49,997 nt of DNA from Eubacteriales bacterium. Lineage in GTDB: Bacteria > Bacillota > Clostridia > Lachnospirales > Lachnospiraceae. Below are positions 1-8,800 of the stretch, piece after piece; position 1 is the first letter of the stretch; every line of letters starts with the position of its first letter. Location of the stretch: NCBI GenBank assembly GCA_030526005.1, contig JAUNDP010000017.1:1-49997 (forward strand). Direction: 5' to 3'. A program made the position numbers and the translations under genes. The notes below the pieces were generated by a model, which made no database searches, was not told the DNA's origin, and saw only the letters and a program-made list of their open reading frames with translations.

Positions 1-731
1 TTTATCTGATCTTTTATCTGATCTGTCACAATGTCTCTCCACCTCCTGTCCTGAGAGGTACAGCGAAAATACTTTTCCAGATACGTTCTTATCATATAAG
101 AGTCACAGATCTTTCCAGACAGAACAATCTTAAACCGTTTCCCTCTCACATCATCATACGGAATGTTATGCTGTTCCATGAAATGTATCATAAAATCCAG
201 TTTTTCTTTCAGATATTCTCCGATCATCTCCTGATATCTGCCTGCCATTTCCCCATAGGTGACCAAAACAGAGATTCCCTGATAAGAAAATTGAAAACCA
301 TTTTCCTTCAGATCTTCTAAATCCAACAGTATATTTTCCTCATAAAAATCTTTTATCCTTTCTCTCCTTAATTTCATCTGATGCCAAAATTGTTCTGCTG
401 TCTTATAAAATGCTTCATCCATCTGTATTTTTTTCTTTATGTCTTTTTCTATCGCATCCAGCACAATTTTTTCTGTACAGCTTCTCCATCTGTTTTCCTG
501 CATTTTCTCTTCGCTGATCTGCGTCTCCGTTTTCATCCAGATTATTCCGTTTATACATGAGACCTCACTGAGAACTATATTCCATTTCTCCTGATGATAA
601 GAGAAAAAAAGAATATGGCCGCTAAGATCTGGATCTGTTGTCTTTGTCATCTTCCATGCAGCATATGCCGCATCTGCTTCCGCCTCGCTTAGAATGGGAT
701 TTCTTTTTTCTTCAAATTGCCTTATTTCCAT
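1..731 (-). CDS. Hsp70/actin-fold-like protein, partial (runs off left edge)
   Basis: I read this frame directly. It starts at ATG 731 behind a GGAGAGGGAG-type ribosome binding site and stays open for 243 codons to the window edge, so the C-terminus is missing. It overlaps the stop of the upstream gene by 20 bp, which indicates translational coupling. Residues near 15-60 (an alanine-rich helix, then HILFFSY and NIVLSEV strands) and near 170-235 (a long amphipathic helix, then KIVLSGK and a helix ending EKYF) follow the order of the second half of an Hsp70 nucleotide-binding domain, where a helix precedes the LVGGSSR strand. The glycine-rich adenosine motif is not conserved and I see no N-terminal DLGTT phosphate loop. 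It may be a degenerate actin-fold protein. The fold assignment is weak inference; that the gene exists is firm. Confidence 0.6.
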   Translation of the reverse strand, partial: MEIRQFEEKRNPILSEAEADAAYAAWKMTKTTDPDLSGHILFFSYHQEKWNIVLSEVSCINGIIWMKTETQISEEKMQENRWRSCTEKIVLDAIEKDIKKKIQMDEAFYKTAEQFWHQMKLRRERIKDFYEENILLDLEDLKENGFQFSYQGISVLVTYGEMAGRYQEMIGEYLKEKLDFMIHFMEQHNIPYDDVRGKRFKIVLSGKICDSYMIRTYLEKYFRCTSQDRRWRDIVTDQIKDQI

Positions 732-2148
732 CTTTTTCTCCCTCTCCTTTCTCCATCTCTTCTACCAGAAATTCAAAAAAACAGATTCCATTTTCATACA
801 TCCATTTTTCATTCATCATCTTTTCTATTTTTTTTCGTTCTGGTTTCTCTCCCCGGCGCTGCGTCTCCCGCAGACAGAAAGCAATTTTTCTCTTTAAACT
901 TTCCTGAAAAAATGCTTTTTCTCCTGCCAGCTCTAAAAATGTACCGTTTCGTCTGCGCGCCTCTTCCTGAAACAGATAGGCTGCAATTCCTTTGCTGTAG
1001 GATAAAATTTTAGCGTGACAGCTGCCTTTGAATTTGAGCTCTCCATCATCTGTCCTTTCTGCCATCTCCCATTTCACACAAAAACTCTTTTCTTTTCTGC
1101 GAAGCAGAAGAATGCGCCGAACTTTTTCTGCATCCGATATCTTATATCGTCCTGGATAAAAAAAATTTTTCTTCTGACCATCTTCATACTGTATGACCAT
1201 CATATGATACAGAGGAACTTCCACGGTCTGCTCTGCCATGTTTATTCCCTCTCTCTGTATGATCTCATTGTCTTCCAGAGCGTATTCTCCCATCTTTTTC
1301 TTTTTTCTCTCTTCGGATATCCACTTTTTCTTCTCCTCAGCTACTTTTTCTTTCTGCTCTTTTAAAATCTGTATGAGTTTTTCTCTCGCTTCCTCCTTGA
1401 GAAGAACTTTTTCCATCATCGCAAGCGGCATTTTGCTGTTTTTCGGAAGCAGATTATCGAAATGTTGTCGAAATGTTGCACAGTGTAGATAAATAAAAAG
1501 GAAATCCGCCATTTCTTCTGTCTCTTTTCTGTCTGTTTTCCATCCCTCAATCACCTTATTGCGCATAATCATATTTTGGATCTCTTTCTTTGTGACATCA
1601 GAAAAAAAACACAGCCGGTCTCCTAATTCTTCTTTCAGACAGGTGCCTTTCTCTTCCCCACCTTCTTTCTGCTTTGTATCTTTTAAAAAGTTTGCTATCA
1701 AGCGGTAGGAAAGCCATCTTTCTGAACTCCAAAATATTTCCTCTTTCTCTTTTGGAATTGCAACTAAAAAAATCCCTTCTCTTTTGACATTTCCCTCCAT
1801 TTTTTCGCACCACTGCGCCATCTCCCGCTCAAAAAATGATAAAAATAAGTCCGATCGAATGAGAAAAACAGTTTTTTCTCTTTGGTCACATAAAAGTTGT
1901 TCCCCGTGTTCTTTTAAAAATTTTTGAAACGGTTCTGCCGTATTTCCATAAAATACGGTATTCTCCCTCCTGATCTGCCACTGACCCTTTTTTCCCCTGA
2001 TCCGGAGCACTCTGTCATATCCTTTCTCGCGCAGTATCCATTCCAGATTCTGCCATAGATTCAGCCTGCACAGACTGTCCGTATAATAAAATTCTTCTCT
2101 TACCGATATAAAATGAAGCAATCCCGTTTCTGCATTCAGCCATGCCAT
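712..2148 (-). CDS. Conserved hypothetical protein, 478 aa, in the divergent cluster beside the ESCRT-like operon
   Basis: I do not recognise a named family. The first ~150 residues alternate strands and helices (YDRVLRI, KTVFLIRSDLF, GIFLVAIPK), like a P-loop alpha/beta fold, but there is no Walker A glycine-lysine loop, so any such domain would be inactive. Residues ~250-300 are a strongly charged, lysine- and glutamate-rich coiled-coil-like segment. The C-terminal third has a predicted beta-rich stretch with Tyr-Phe-Tyr-Pro-Gly and ends in helices. No signal peptide or membrane segment is visible. The gene lies between a biotin-carrier-like gene (77 bp upstream) and an actin-fold-like gene that overlaps it by 20 bp, so the three are probably one transcript. 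Function is unknown. Confidence 0.75.
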   Translation of the reverse strand: MAWLNAETGLLHFISVREEFYYTDSLCRLNLWQNLEWILREKGYDRVLRIRGKKGQWQIRRENTVFYGNTAEPFQKFLKEHGEQLLCDQREKTVFLIRSDLFLSFFEREMAQWCEKMEGNVKREGIFLVAIPKEKEEIFWSSERWLSYRLIANFLKDTKQKEGGEEKGTCLKEELGDRLCFFSDVTKKEIQNMIMRNKVIEGWKTDRKETEEMADFLFIYLHCATFRQHFDNLLPKNSKMPLAMMEKVLLKEEAREKLIQILKEQKEKVAEEKKKWISEERKKKKMGEYALEDNEIIQREGINMAEQTVEVPLYHMMVIQYEDGQKKNFFYPGRYKISDAEKVRRILLLRRKEKSFCVKWEMAERTDDGELKFKGSCHAKILSYSKGIAAYLFQEEARRRNGTFLELAGEKAFFQESLKRKIAFCLRETQRRGEKPERKKIEKMMNEKWMYENGICFFEFLVEEMEKGEGEKDGNKAI

Positions 2149-2225
2149 CCCTTTTCTTCCTTTCTCTATTTTACATAGCTGTGACTGTCCTGTTATACAA
2201 CTCTCTTTTTTCTATCATATCCGAA

Positions 2226-2717
2226 TCAGAGAATTTCAATCTGCGTATCTCCTTTTTCAATTTTTGCCAGAAACAGCTCGTCTCCCTTTTTCACCCTCTG
2301 TCCATCCTGTACACAGATCTTTGTCACCTCTCCCAGGCATTTCACAGATAAATTATAGGGAATCCCATCATCTTCTTTTATACTGCCAACCTCCACACCT
2401 GATTCATCATTCAGCTCTTTTCCTATACGGAGCATCATACGGTCACCCTCACTGCAGCTGAAAATTCCATCCATCGGCGCCAGAAATGCTGCTTCCTGCA
2501 CCTGTTCTTCTCCGCCCTCTGTCTGATTTCGTCTCTGTGCCAGATCTTCGCCCTGCACGCCCATTTCATCTTCCATATCAGTCAAAGATGGAGCTGTTTT
2601 TCTCTCCTCCTTTTTCATATCAATCTGTATTCCATCTTTATTCTGGTTTAAAGAAAACACGCTCAGAGAGGATTGGGATACTTTTTCAATCAATGTCAAA
2701 ATCTCTTTTATTTCCAT
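2226..2717 (-). CDS. AccB-like biotinyl/lipoyl-domain protein lacking the biotin lysine
   Basis: The protein is 163 aa. The N-terminus (MEIKEILTLIEKV) matches the start of biotin carboxyl carrier proteins of acetyl-CoA carboxylase, and the last ~80 residues form a biotinyl-type half-barrel: APMDGIF at the first strand, then GEVTKI, DGQRVKKGDELF at the end. In functional carriers the hairpin between these carries E-A-M-K-M. Here the corresponding stretch reads KEDDGI and no lysine is in place, so covalent biotinylation is not expected. No accC, accA or accD genes are nearby. It is the first gene of the leftward transcript, divergent from the ESCRT-like operon across 163 bp, with a GGAGG ribosome binding site. 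It may be a structural or binding module rather than a carboxyl carrier. Confidence 0.75.
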   Translation of the reverse strand: MEIKEILTLIEKVSQSSLSVFSLNQNKDGIQIDMKKEERKTAPSLTDMEDEMGVQGEDLAQRRNQTEGGEEQVQEAAFLAPMDGIFSCSEGDRMMLRIGKELNDESGVEVGSIKEDDGIPYNLSVKCLGEVTKICVQDGQRVKKGDELFLAKIEKGDTQIEIL

Positions 2718-2880
2718 TTTTTTCCTCCTGTTTTTCCGCCTAATCGCTGCTTTTTACTGCATCACTACTCACGACGTAATAAAATAGCTCTGTTTTGTCT
2801 ATACTTTATTTAATCTTTCCGTGATATTGTGTGCGTTCATTCTAAATCCTATCAGCATTTAAAGGAGGATTTCAAAAAAT
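2718..2880. promoter_or_regulatory. Divergent promoter region between the two unusual gene clusters
   Basis: This 163-bp spacer serves both directions. On the plus strand a TATACT -10-like hexamer lies at 2800-2805 and an AGGAGG ribosome binding site lies just before the ATG at 2881. No good sigma-A -35 is at the usual distance, so the plus-strand promoter may need an activator or another sigma factor. On the minus strand I see an AGGAGG site but no convincing promoter hexamers. The assignment rests on divergent gene geometry. Confidence 0.4.
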
Positions 2881-3930
2881 ATGACAGACTTATTTCAATA
2901 TTTCAAACATAAATCACCGATACAAAATGAAAACCAGACATCTGAACAGGAGAGCTCTGATTCTCTTTCTGAGACACAGTATGAAAAAAATCGTGCGTCT
3001 GGAAATCATATTCTGGAGCAGCTCGACGATCTTGATAACGATCTGGCTTCTCTGAATTTTCCTGACACTTCTGAATACCGGGAATTTCAAAAAATTTCAA
3101 CGGACAAGCTTTCTGCCCTCAGTCAAAGTCTGATTGAATTTCCTGCTTCTGACCAGGATCTGTCGCAGACCGACAATCTGATTCAAGAAGCGCTCGATTT
3201 TTTAAATCAGGATTGTCTGGAAGAACTCAGGAAATCTTTGCTCTCTTTTGAGCACACAGATGCAGATATCCTCTCCTCTTTTATCCATTCTGCGACAAAT
3301 ACGATTTCAAAAATCTTAAATTCAGTTCTCGACTATGGCATTCATACGGCGCGCTGTGAACCTTCACAGGAACTGTATTCCGTTCGCCTCGCCAATCTGA
3401 GAAATCGTCTTCGTGCCGCAAAAGCAGAATTTGTATGCTCTCAGTGCGAAAAAAATATTATGATTCATACAAGAGAAAAAAGTCAGAAAAAACAGTGCGT
3501 GCGTGAAATCACAGATACTTCCTCCCTTGCAAAAAAGGCAGAACTGATTACCTTAAAGCAGACAATCCGAAATCTCGCCCTTGATATTGAAGATCTGCAG
3601 GCAAAATGGAATTCTCACTATGAGCTTTCTCTGATTTCCACAGATACCGATATCATCGGTCTTTCTGATTCCGAAAAATTAAAGATGCGCAAAGAGCAGG
3701 AAGAACGCCTGAAAGAAAAGGCAAAACAGATTGAAAAGAATTATGCACAGCTGCGCGACCATCTGAATGCCAGCAAAGCAGTTACCGACGAGGCAGAAAA
3801 AATCACGACCGACTTAAATCATATGTTTGGCGGAATGATGGAAAAAGAAAAGCAGGCAGAAACAGAAATTGCACGCCAGACGCAGCAGCAAAGACAGATG
3901 CAGGGACAAAAACAGCGCTCTACTGTTTAA
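2881..3930 (+). CDS. Long helical/coiled-coil protein, first gene of the ESCRT-like operon
   Basis: The protein is 349 aa, starting at ATG behind AAAGGAGG. It is almost entirely predicted helix. The first ~45 residues are polar and acidic and probably disordered. Helical segments span ~45-150. A middle section (~150-230) has several cysteines (Cys-Ser-Gln-Cys-Glu at ~195). A long charged coiled coil runs ~230-335, and the C-terminus is very rich in Gln, Lys and Arg. No transmembrane segment or signal peptide is seen. It lies 61 bp upstream of the ESCRT-III-like gene. I do not recognise the family. By position it could be a second filament-forming subunit, a membrane adaptor or a regulator of the ATPase, but sequence alone does not decide. 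Confidence 0.8.
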   Translation: MTDLFQYFKHKSPIQNENQTSEQESSDSLSETQYEKNRASGNHILEQLDDLDNDLASLNFPDTSEYREFQKISTDKLSALSQSLIEFPASDQDLSQTDNLIQEALDFLNQDCLEELRKSLLSFEHTDADILSSFIHSATNTISKILNSVLDYGIHTARCEPSQELYSVRLANLRNRLRAAKAEFVCSQCEKNIMIHTREKSQKKQCVREITDTSSLAKKAELITLKQTIRNLALDIEDLQAKWNSHYELSLISTDTDIIGLSDSEKLKMRKEQEERLKEKAKQIEKNYAQLRDHLNASKAVTDEAEKITTDLNHMFGGMMEKEKQAETEIARQTQQQRQMQGQKQRSTV

Positions 3931-3991
3931 AAATCAGATGTTTTTCAGACTTTATACCCTCAAAAAATCTCAAAAGAAAGGACAAAGTAAA

Positions 3992-4654
3992 ATGGTATTT
4001 AAAAGAAATGCTCTTTTTCAAACACGAAAAAACCATCAAAATGCAAAAAGTGTAAAACGGGATGAACTGATGGATCATATCTTTGACAGCTGTATTGCAA
4101 TTCAAACTTATATCCATGCCATGGATTCTCAGCTGGACTTATATGTCGAAAAAGCCAGACAGGCACAGAATTGTCAGAATAAAAGAGAACTCTCTTTCGC
4201 CTTCTCCAATATCCGCACTGCATGGACACAAAAGAATATTGCACAGATTATGTATGAAAACCTTTCTCAGATTCGCAGTCAGATAAAATTGACCTCTCTC
4301 ATACAGACCTTCTCATGCGATGTATCCGCAATGACAAAGCTTTGCAAAGATTTAAACAGAAATTTGAATATAAAAAAGGTAATGAAAGATTATAATGAAA
4401 TCATGCGCCCTTTGGAGACCTCCAAGCTGCAGTTTGACTATTTCAATGAAGAGCTTCTAAACTCTATGGATTCTTTTTCTCAGGGAAACATGGGGATTTC
4501 CGATGAGGAGATTGTATCTCTGATCAACGATCGCATTCCTTCTGATGCGCTTTTTTCAAAAGAGAACGATACGGTCTCCTCTCTTCCGGATTCATCCAAA
4601 AAGCAGCCCCTGAATTCTACCGATGCTCTCAGGGAACGATTGAATCAATTTTAG
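3992..4654 (+). CDS. ESCRT-III (Snf7/CHMP)-like helical protein with MIM1-like C-terminal tail
   Basis: The protein is 220 aa. ATG 3992 is chosen because AAAGGA precedes it at good spacing; an in-frame upstream start at 3869 would overlap the previous gene by 62 bp. The order of segments follows ESCRT-III: a basic N-terminus (residues 1-25), a long helical hairpin (~25-105), a helix containing LNRNLNIKKVMKDYNEIM (121-138) that resembles the CHMP segment just before the linker, an acidic region with DEEIVSLI (171-178), a disordered linker, and a final helix DALRERLNQF (211-220). That tail fits the MIM1 pattern LxxRLxxL, with Phe in the last position, which in eukaryotes and archaea binds the MIT domain of Vps4. 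The next gene encodes an MIT-like AAA ATPase, starting 12 bp after this stop. The family call is from motif and context, without a profile search. An alternative is an unrelated helical protein that converged on the tail. Confidence 0.7.
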   Translation: MVFKRNALFQTRKNHQNAKSVKRDELMDHIFDSCIAIQTYIHAMDSQLDLYVEKARQAQNCQNKRELSFAFSNIRTAWTQKNIAQIMYENLSQIRSQIKLTSLIQTFSCDVSAMTKLCKDLNRNLNIKKVMKDYNEIMRPLETSKLQFDYFNEELLNSMDSFSQGNMGISDEEIVSLINDRIPSDALFSKENDTVSSLPDSSKKQPLNSTDALRERLNQF

Positions 4655-4666
4655 GAGGTGAAAAAA

Positions 4667-5854
4667 TTGACAGAAAAGATAAACAGCAGTCACGTTTCAC
4701 AGTATCAGGCTGTCTATGATCGAGCTTACAAAAAGTATCTGCGTAGCCCCAACTCGGAAGAAGGCAAAAAATTTCTGAAACAGGCGATCGAGGCACAGAT
4801 TGCGATGGCTGATTTGTTTCCGGATTCTCCTGAAAAACCAAGCCTCGAACGGATCTATCATGCCAGACGCGCCGACGAACTGCTCTCTGTTCTGGAATCC
4901 TCCCGCACGCCCTCTGCTTCTTTTTCCAAAGAGCAGGGGCAGCAAGAACAGCCTGAACCGAATTGTTCTGAATCGGAAGAAGTAAAAAAAGCCATTGATT
5001 CCATCCGCATTATGGAAAAACCAGAGACTACGTTTCAAGATATCAAAGGTCTGGAGCATACAAAACAAAAATTGTCTGAACTGTGTATGCATGAAAATCC
5101 ACGTCAGGAAATCTATAAATATTATGGCGTCACACTGCCCCGCAAATTTTTATTTTACGGACCCCCTGGAACAGGAAAAACTATGCTGGCTCAGGCGTTC
5201 GCCAATGCCATGTTCAAAGAAGAGGAAGACTTTCCTTTTTTTCTTGTGGAAGGCAAAGATCTGATCAACTGCTATATCGGTGAGACAGCAAAGGCAATCA
5301 GCACACTGTTTCATGAAGCCAGAAAGTACCCACGCTCTGTCATCTTTATGGATGATGCCGATTCCTTTCTCCGTTCCAGAAAACTTCTGGAAAAATCAGA
5401 CGAAATCCGAAATATGACGACGCTTCTGACAGAATTGGACGGTTTCTGCAGCAAGACAGATCATGCCATTATCATCTGCGCGACAAATAATCCAGAAGCG
5501 ATTGACGATGCTGCTCTTGGACGATTTGATCAGATCATTGAGATTCCTCTCCCTGACGAGGAGGCGCGCCGGTGCATGATCTGCGATTCTTACCTGAACA
5601 CTCTGCTCCCCAATCTGTCTGACCGCATGATTGAGAAGCTTGTAACCGCTACCGAAAATTATAACGGACGTGATATTAAAAATCTGTGCCAGAAACTGAT
5701 CAAATCGTTTTGCGATACGCTGCCGGAAGGCTGCACGCTCCCATATCCAGGAAAAGTACCAGATCTGCTGCTTCAAAATACAATCTGTGATTCCAGCTCC
5801 AGCGTCGATCTAAGCCGTGTGGAAGAAATGCACCTGTGGGCGCACAGATCATGA
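4667..5854 (+). CDS. Vps4-like AAA ATPase with N-terminal MIT-like domain
   Basis: The protein is 395 aa from TTG 4667. The AGGAGG at 4653-4658 has correct spacing to this TTG, whereas a GTG at 4658 would sit inside it. Residues ~11-78 form a three-helix unit with the spacing of a Vps4 MIT domain. A linker follows, then one AAA module (~120-330) of the meiotic/Vps4-katanin type: TTFQDIKGLE, Walker A GPPGTGKT (165-172), pore loop CYIGET, Walker B VIFMDDAD (225-232), sensor 1 ATNN and a GRFD arginine finger. Two features stand out. The second Walker B acid is Asp instead of the catalytic Glu, and the first of the usual two arginine fingers is absent. No Vps4 beta-domain was recognised at the C-terminus. 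In a Vps4 system this enzyme would pull ESCRT-III subunits out of filaments on a membrane. The gene ends 44 bp from convergent carB. Confidence 0.85.
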   Translation: MTEKINSSHVSQYQAVYDRAYKKYLRSPNSEEGKKFLKQAIEAQIAMADLFPDSPEKPSLERIYHARRADELLSVLESSRTPSASFSKEQGQQEQPEPNCSESEEVKKAIDSIRIMEKPETTFQDIKGLEHTKQKLSELCMHENPRQEIYKYYGVTLPRKFLFYGPPGTGKTMLAQAFANAMFKEEEDFPFFLVEGKDLINCYIGETAKAISTLFHEARKYPRSVIFMDDADSFLRSRKLLEKSDEIRNMTTLLTELDGFCSKTDHAIIICATNNPEAIDDAALGRFDQIIEIPLPDEEARRCMICDSYLNTLLPNLSDRMIEKLVTATENYNGRDIKNLCQKLIKSFCDTLPEGCTLPYPGKVPDLLLQNTICDSSSSVDLSRVEEMHLWAHRS

Positions 5855-5888
5855 AAAAACAGCGGAGCATTCAAATTCTGCTCCGCTG
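5854..5888. terminator. Hairpin terminator between the AAA gene and carB
   Basis: A 10-bp perfect stem (CAGCGGAGCA and its complement, 5860-5869 and 5879-5888) has a 9-nt loop. On the minus strand it is followed by six T, so it terminates carB. On the plus strand the T tract is poor, but the hairpin sits just after the AAA stop and may act in both directions. Confidence 0.85.
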
Positions 5889-5898
5889 TAAAAATAAA

Positions 5899-8800
5899 TT
5901 ATTTAATTTTTTTATGCAGTTCCTGTAAGGAAGCTACATCTGATTTTCTGTTGTTGCTCTGGATTGTGAGGATACCTTTCGCTGCCGCTTTTGCTGCCGC
6001 CATCGTTGTGATATATGGCACTCTTGCCTTGATTGCAGCTTTTCTTACATAACTGTCATCTGTCACAGTTTCTTTTCCAGCTGGTGTATTGATTACAAGC
6101 TGAACTTCTTTGTTTGTGATCACGTCGTACAGATTTGGTCTTCCTTCGCACATCTTATTTACTTTTCTTGCTTCGTATCCGGCATCAACGATTGTTTTAT
6201 ATGTGTTTCCTGTTGCCATCAGTTTAAATCCGGCATTGATCAGATCTTTGGCTACTTCTGCCACTTCTGCCTTGTCTGCGTTATTTACACTGATCAGAAC
6301 AGTTCCTTCCATAGGAAGAGGTGTCTTTGTTGCTTCCTGCGCTTTGAAGTAAGCTTCACCGAATGTATCGGCAAGACCTAATACTTCTCCGGTAGAACGC
6401 ATTTCCGGTCCTAAAACAGGGTCTACTTCCGGGAACATATTGAATGGGAAGACTGCCTCTTTTACACCATAGTATGGAATTACTTTTTCTTTTAACTCCG
6501 GAACAGGAGATGGTTTTCCTGTCAGTTCTGAAGTGATGATCTCTGTTGCCAGAGGAACCATCTGAATACCGCATACTTTTGATACAAGCGGCACTGTTCT
6601 GGATGCTCTTGGGTTTGCCTCCAGTACATATACTTTTCCATTCTCAATCGCATACTGCATATTCATCAGACCGCGAACGTGCATTTCTTCTGCAATCTTT
6701 CTTGTATATTCCTTGATTGTCTCCAGGTTTTCTTTGGAAATGTTCAGAGAAGGAATAATACAAGCGGAGTCACCGGAGTGAACGCCTGCCAGCTCGATGT
6801 GTTCCATGACAGCCGGAACAAATGCGTGCTGTCCATCGCTGATTGCATCTGCTTCTGCTTCTGTCGCATGTTTCAGGAAACGGTCAATCAAAATCGGACG
6901 GTCTGGTGTCACGCCGACAGCAGCTTTCATATATCCTTCCATCTCTTCTTTTGTATAGACAACTTCCATTCCGCGGCCGCCTAATACATAAGAAGGACGA
7001 ACCATAACAGGATATCCGATTTTTTCTGCGATCTCAGTTGCTTCCTCTACATTTACAGCCATTCCTGATTCCGGCATCGGAATTTCCAGCTTGTCCATCA
7101 TCGCACGGAACTGATCACGGTCTTCTGCAAGGTCGATCACAGCAGGGGAAGTTCCAAGAATCTTAACTCCGTTTTTCTCCAGATCGCTTGCCAGATTCAG
7201 TGGTGTCTGACCTCCGAACTGTGCAATTACTCCTGCTGGTTTTTCTTTTTTGTAAATGCTTAATACATCTTCTAATGTCAGAGGCTCAAAATACAGCTTG
7301 TCAGATGTATCATAGTCTGTAGAAACCGTTTCCGGATTACAGTTTACAATGATCGTCTCAAATCCCAGTTTCTTTAATGCCAGTGCAGCATGAACGCAGC
7401 AGTAGTCGAACTCGATTCCCTGTCCGATTCTGTTTGGTCCGCCGCCCAAGATCATGATTTTTTCTTTTTTATCGCTTGCTTCTGTCTTATCTTCTGCATT
7501 GTATGTTGAGAAGTAATAAGCACTGTCCTCTGTTCCGCTTACATGAACGCCTTCCCATGCTTCTTCCACACCGATTGCGATTCTTGCATTTCGGATCTCA
7601 TCCTCTGGAACTTCCAGAATCTGACTCAGATATTTATCGGAGAAACCGTCTTTCTTTGCCTTTGTCAATGCTTCAGCAGACGGAACTTTTCCTTTTTCCT
7701 GCATCAGTGCTTCTTCTTCTTCCACTAACTCTTTCATCTGCTCAATAAAATAGCGTTTTACTTTTGTCAGTTCAAAGATTTCATCCACTGTTGCTCCTTT
7801 GCGCAGCGCTTCATACATCACAAAGTGACGTTCGCTTGACGCATTGTGCAGCATATTTAAAAGTTCCTCTTTTGATTTAGAATTGAAATCTTTTGCAAAT
7901 CCAAGACCATATCTTCCAATTTCAAGACTGCGGATTGCTTTCTGGAAAGCTTCTTTGTATGTCTTTCCAATGCTCATAACTTCGCCGACAGCTCTCATCT
8001 GTGTTCCCAGTTTGTCCTGCACACCTTTAAATTTCTCAAATGCCCAGCGTGCAAATTTGATTACGATATAATCTCCGCCCGGAACGTATTTATCCAGTGT
8101 TCCATATTTTCCGCAAGGGATCTCATCCAGTGTCAGTCCTGATGCAAGCATTGCAGACACAAGTGCGATCGGGAATCCTGTCGCTTTTGATGCCAGCGCT
8201 GAAGAACGGGATGTTCTTGGGTTGATCTCAATAACAACGATACGATCTGATACAGGATCATGTGCAAACTGTACGTTTGTTCCTCCGATTACTTCAATGG
8301 ATTCTACAATACGGTAAGCCTGCTCCTGAAGTCGTTTCTGTACGTCTTCTGAGATAGTCAGCATCGGCGCAGAACAGAAAGAATCTCCTGTGTGTACGCC
8401 CAGAGGATCGATATTTTCAATAAAGCATACAGTAATCATGTTATTTTTCGCATCTCTGACTACTTCCAGCTCTAACTCTTCCCATCCTAAAATGGATTCC
8501 TCTACAAGAACCTGACCAACAAGGCTTGCCTGAAGTCCTCTGGCACAGACTGTTTTCAGTTCTTCTACGTTATAGACGAGTCCGCCTCCTGCACCTCCCA
8601 TGGTATAGGCAGGACGCAATACGACCGGATATCCAAGTTTATCAGCAATTTTCAAAGCTTCATCCACAGAGTAAGCAACTTCGCTTCTTGCCATCTCAAT
8701 GCCCAGACGGTTCATGGTATTTTTAAACTCAACTCGGTCTTCACCGCGCTCGATTGCGTCTACCTGAACACCAATGACTTTTACATCATATTTATCCAAA

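Noticed and set aside
712-764. Frameshift joining the 478-aa protein to the Hsp70-like protein
   Set aside because: The second frame has its own ribosome binding site and ATG, and the end of the first protein does not resemble an Hsp70 N-terminal lobe.
638-1492. Several plus-strand frames rich in Phe, Leu and Ser
   Set aside because: They are the complement of the lysine/glutamate-rich minus-strand gene at 712-2148; none has a ribosome binding site.
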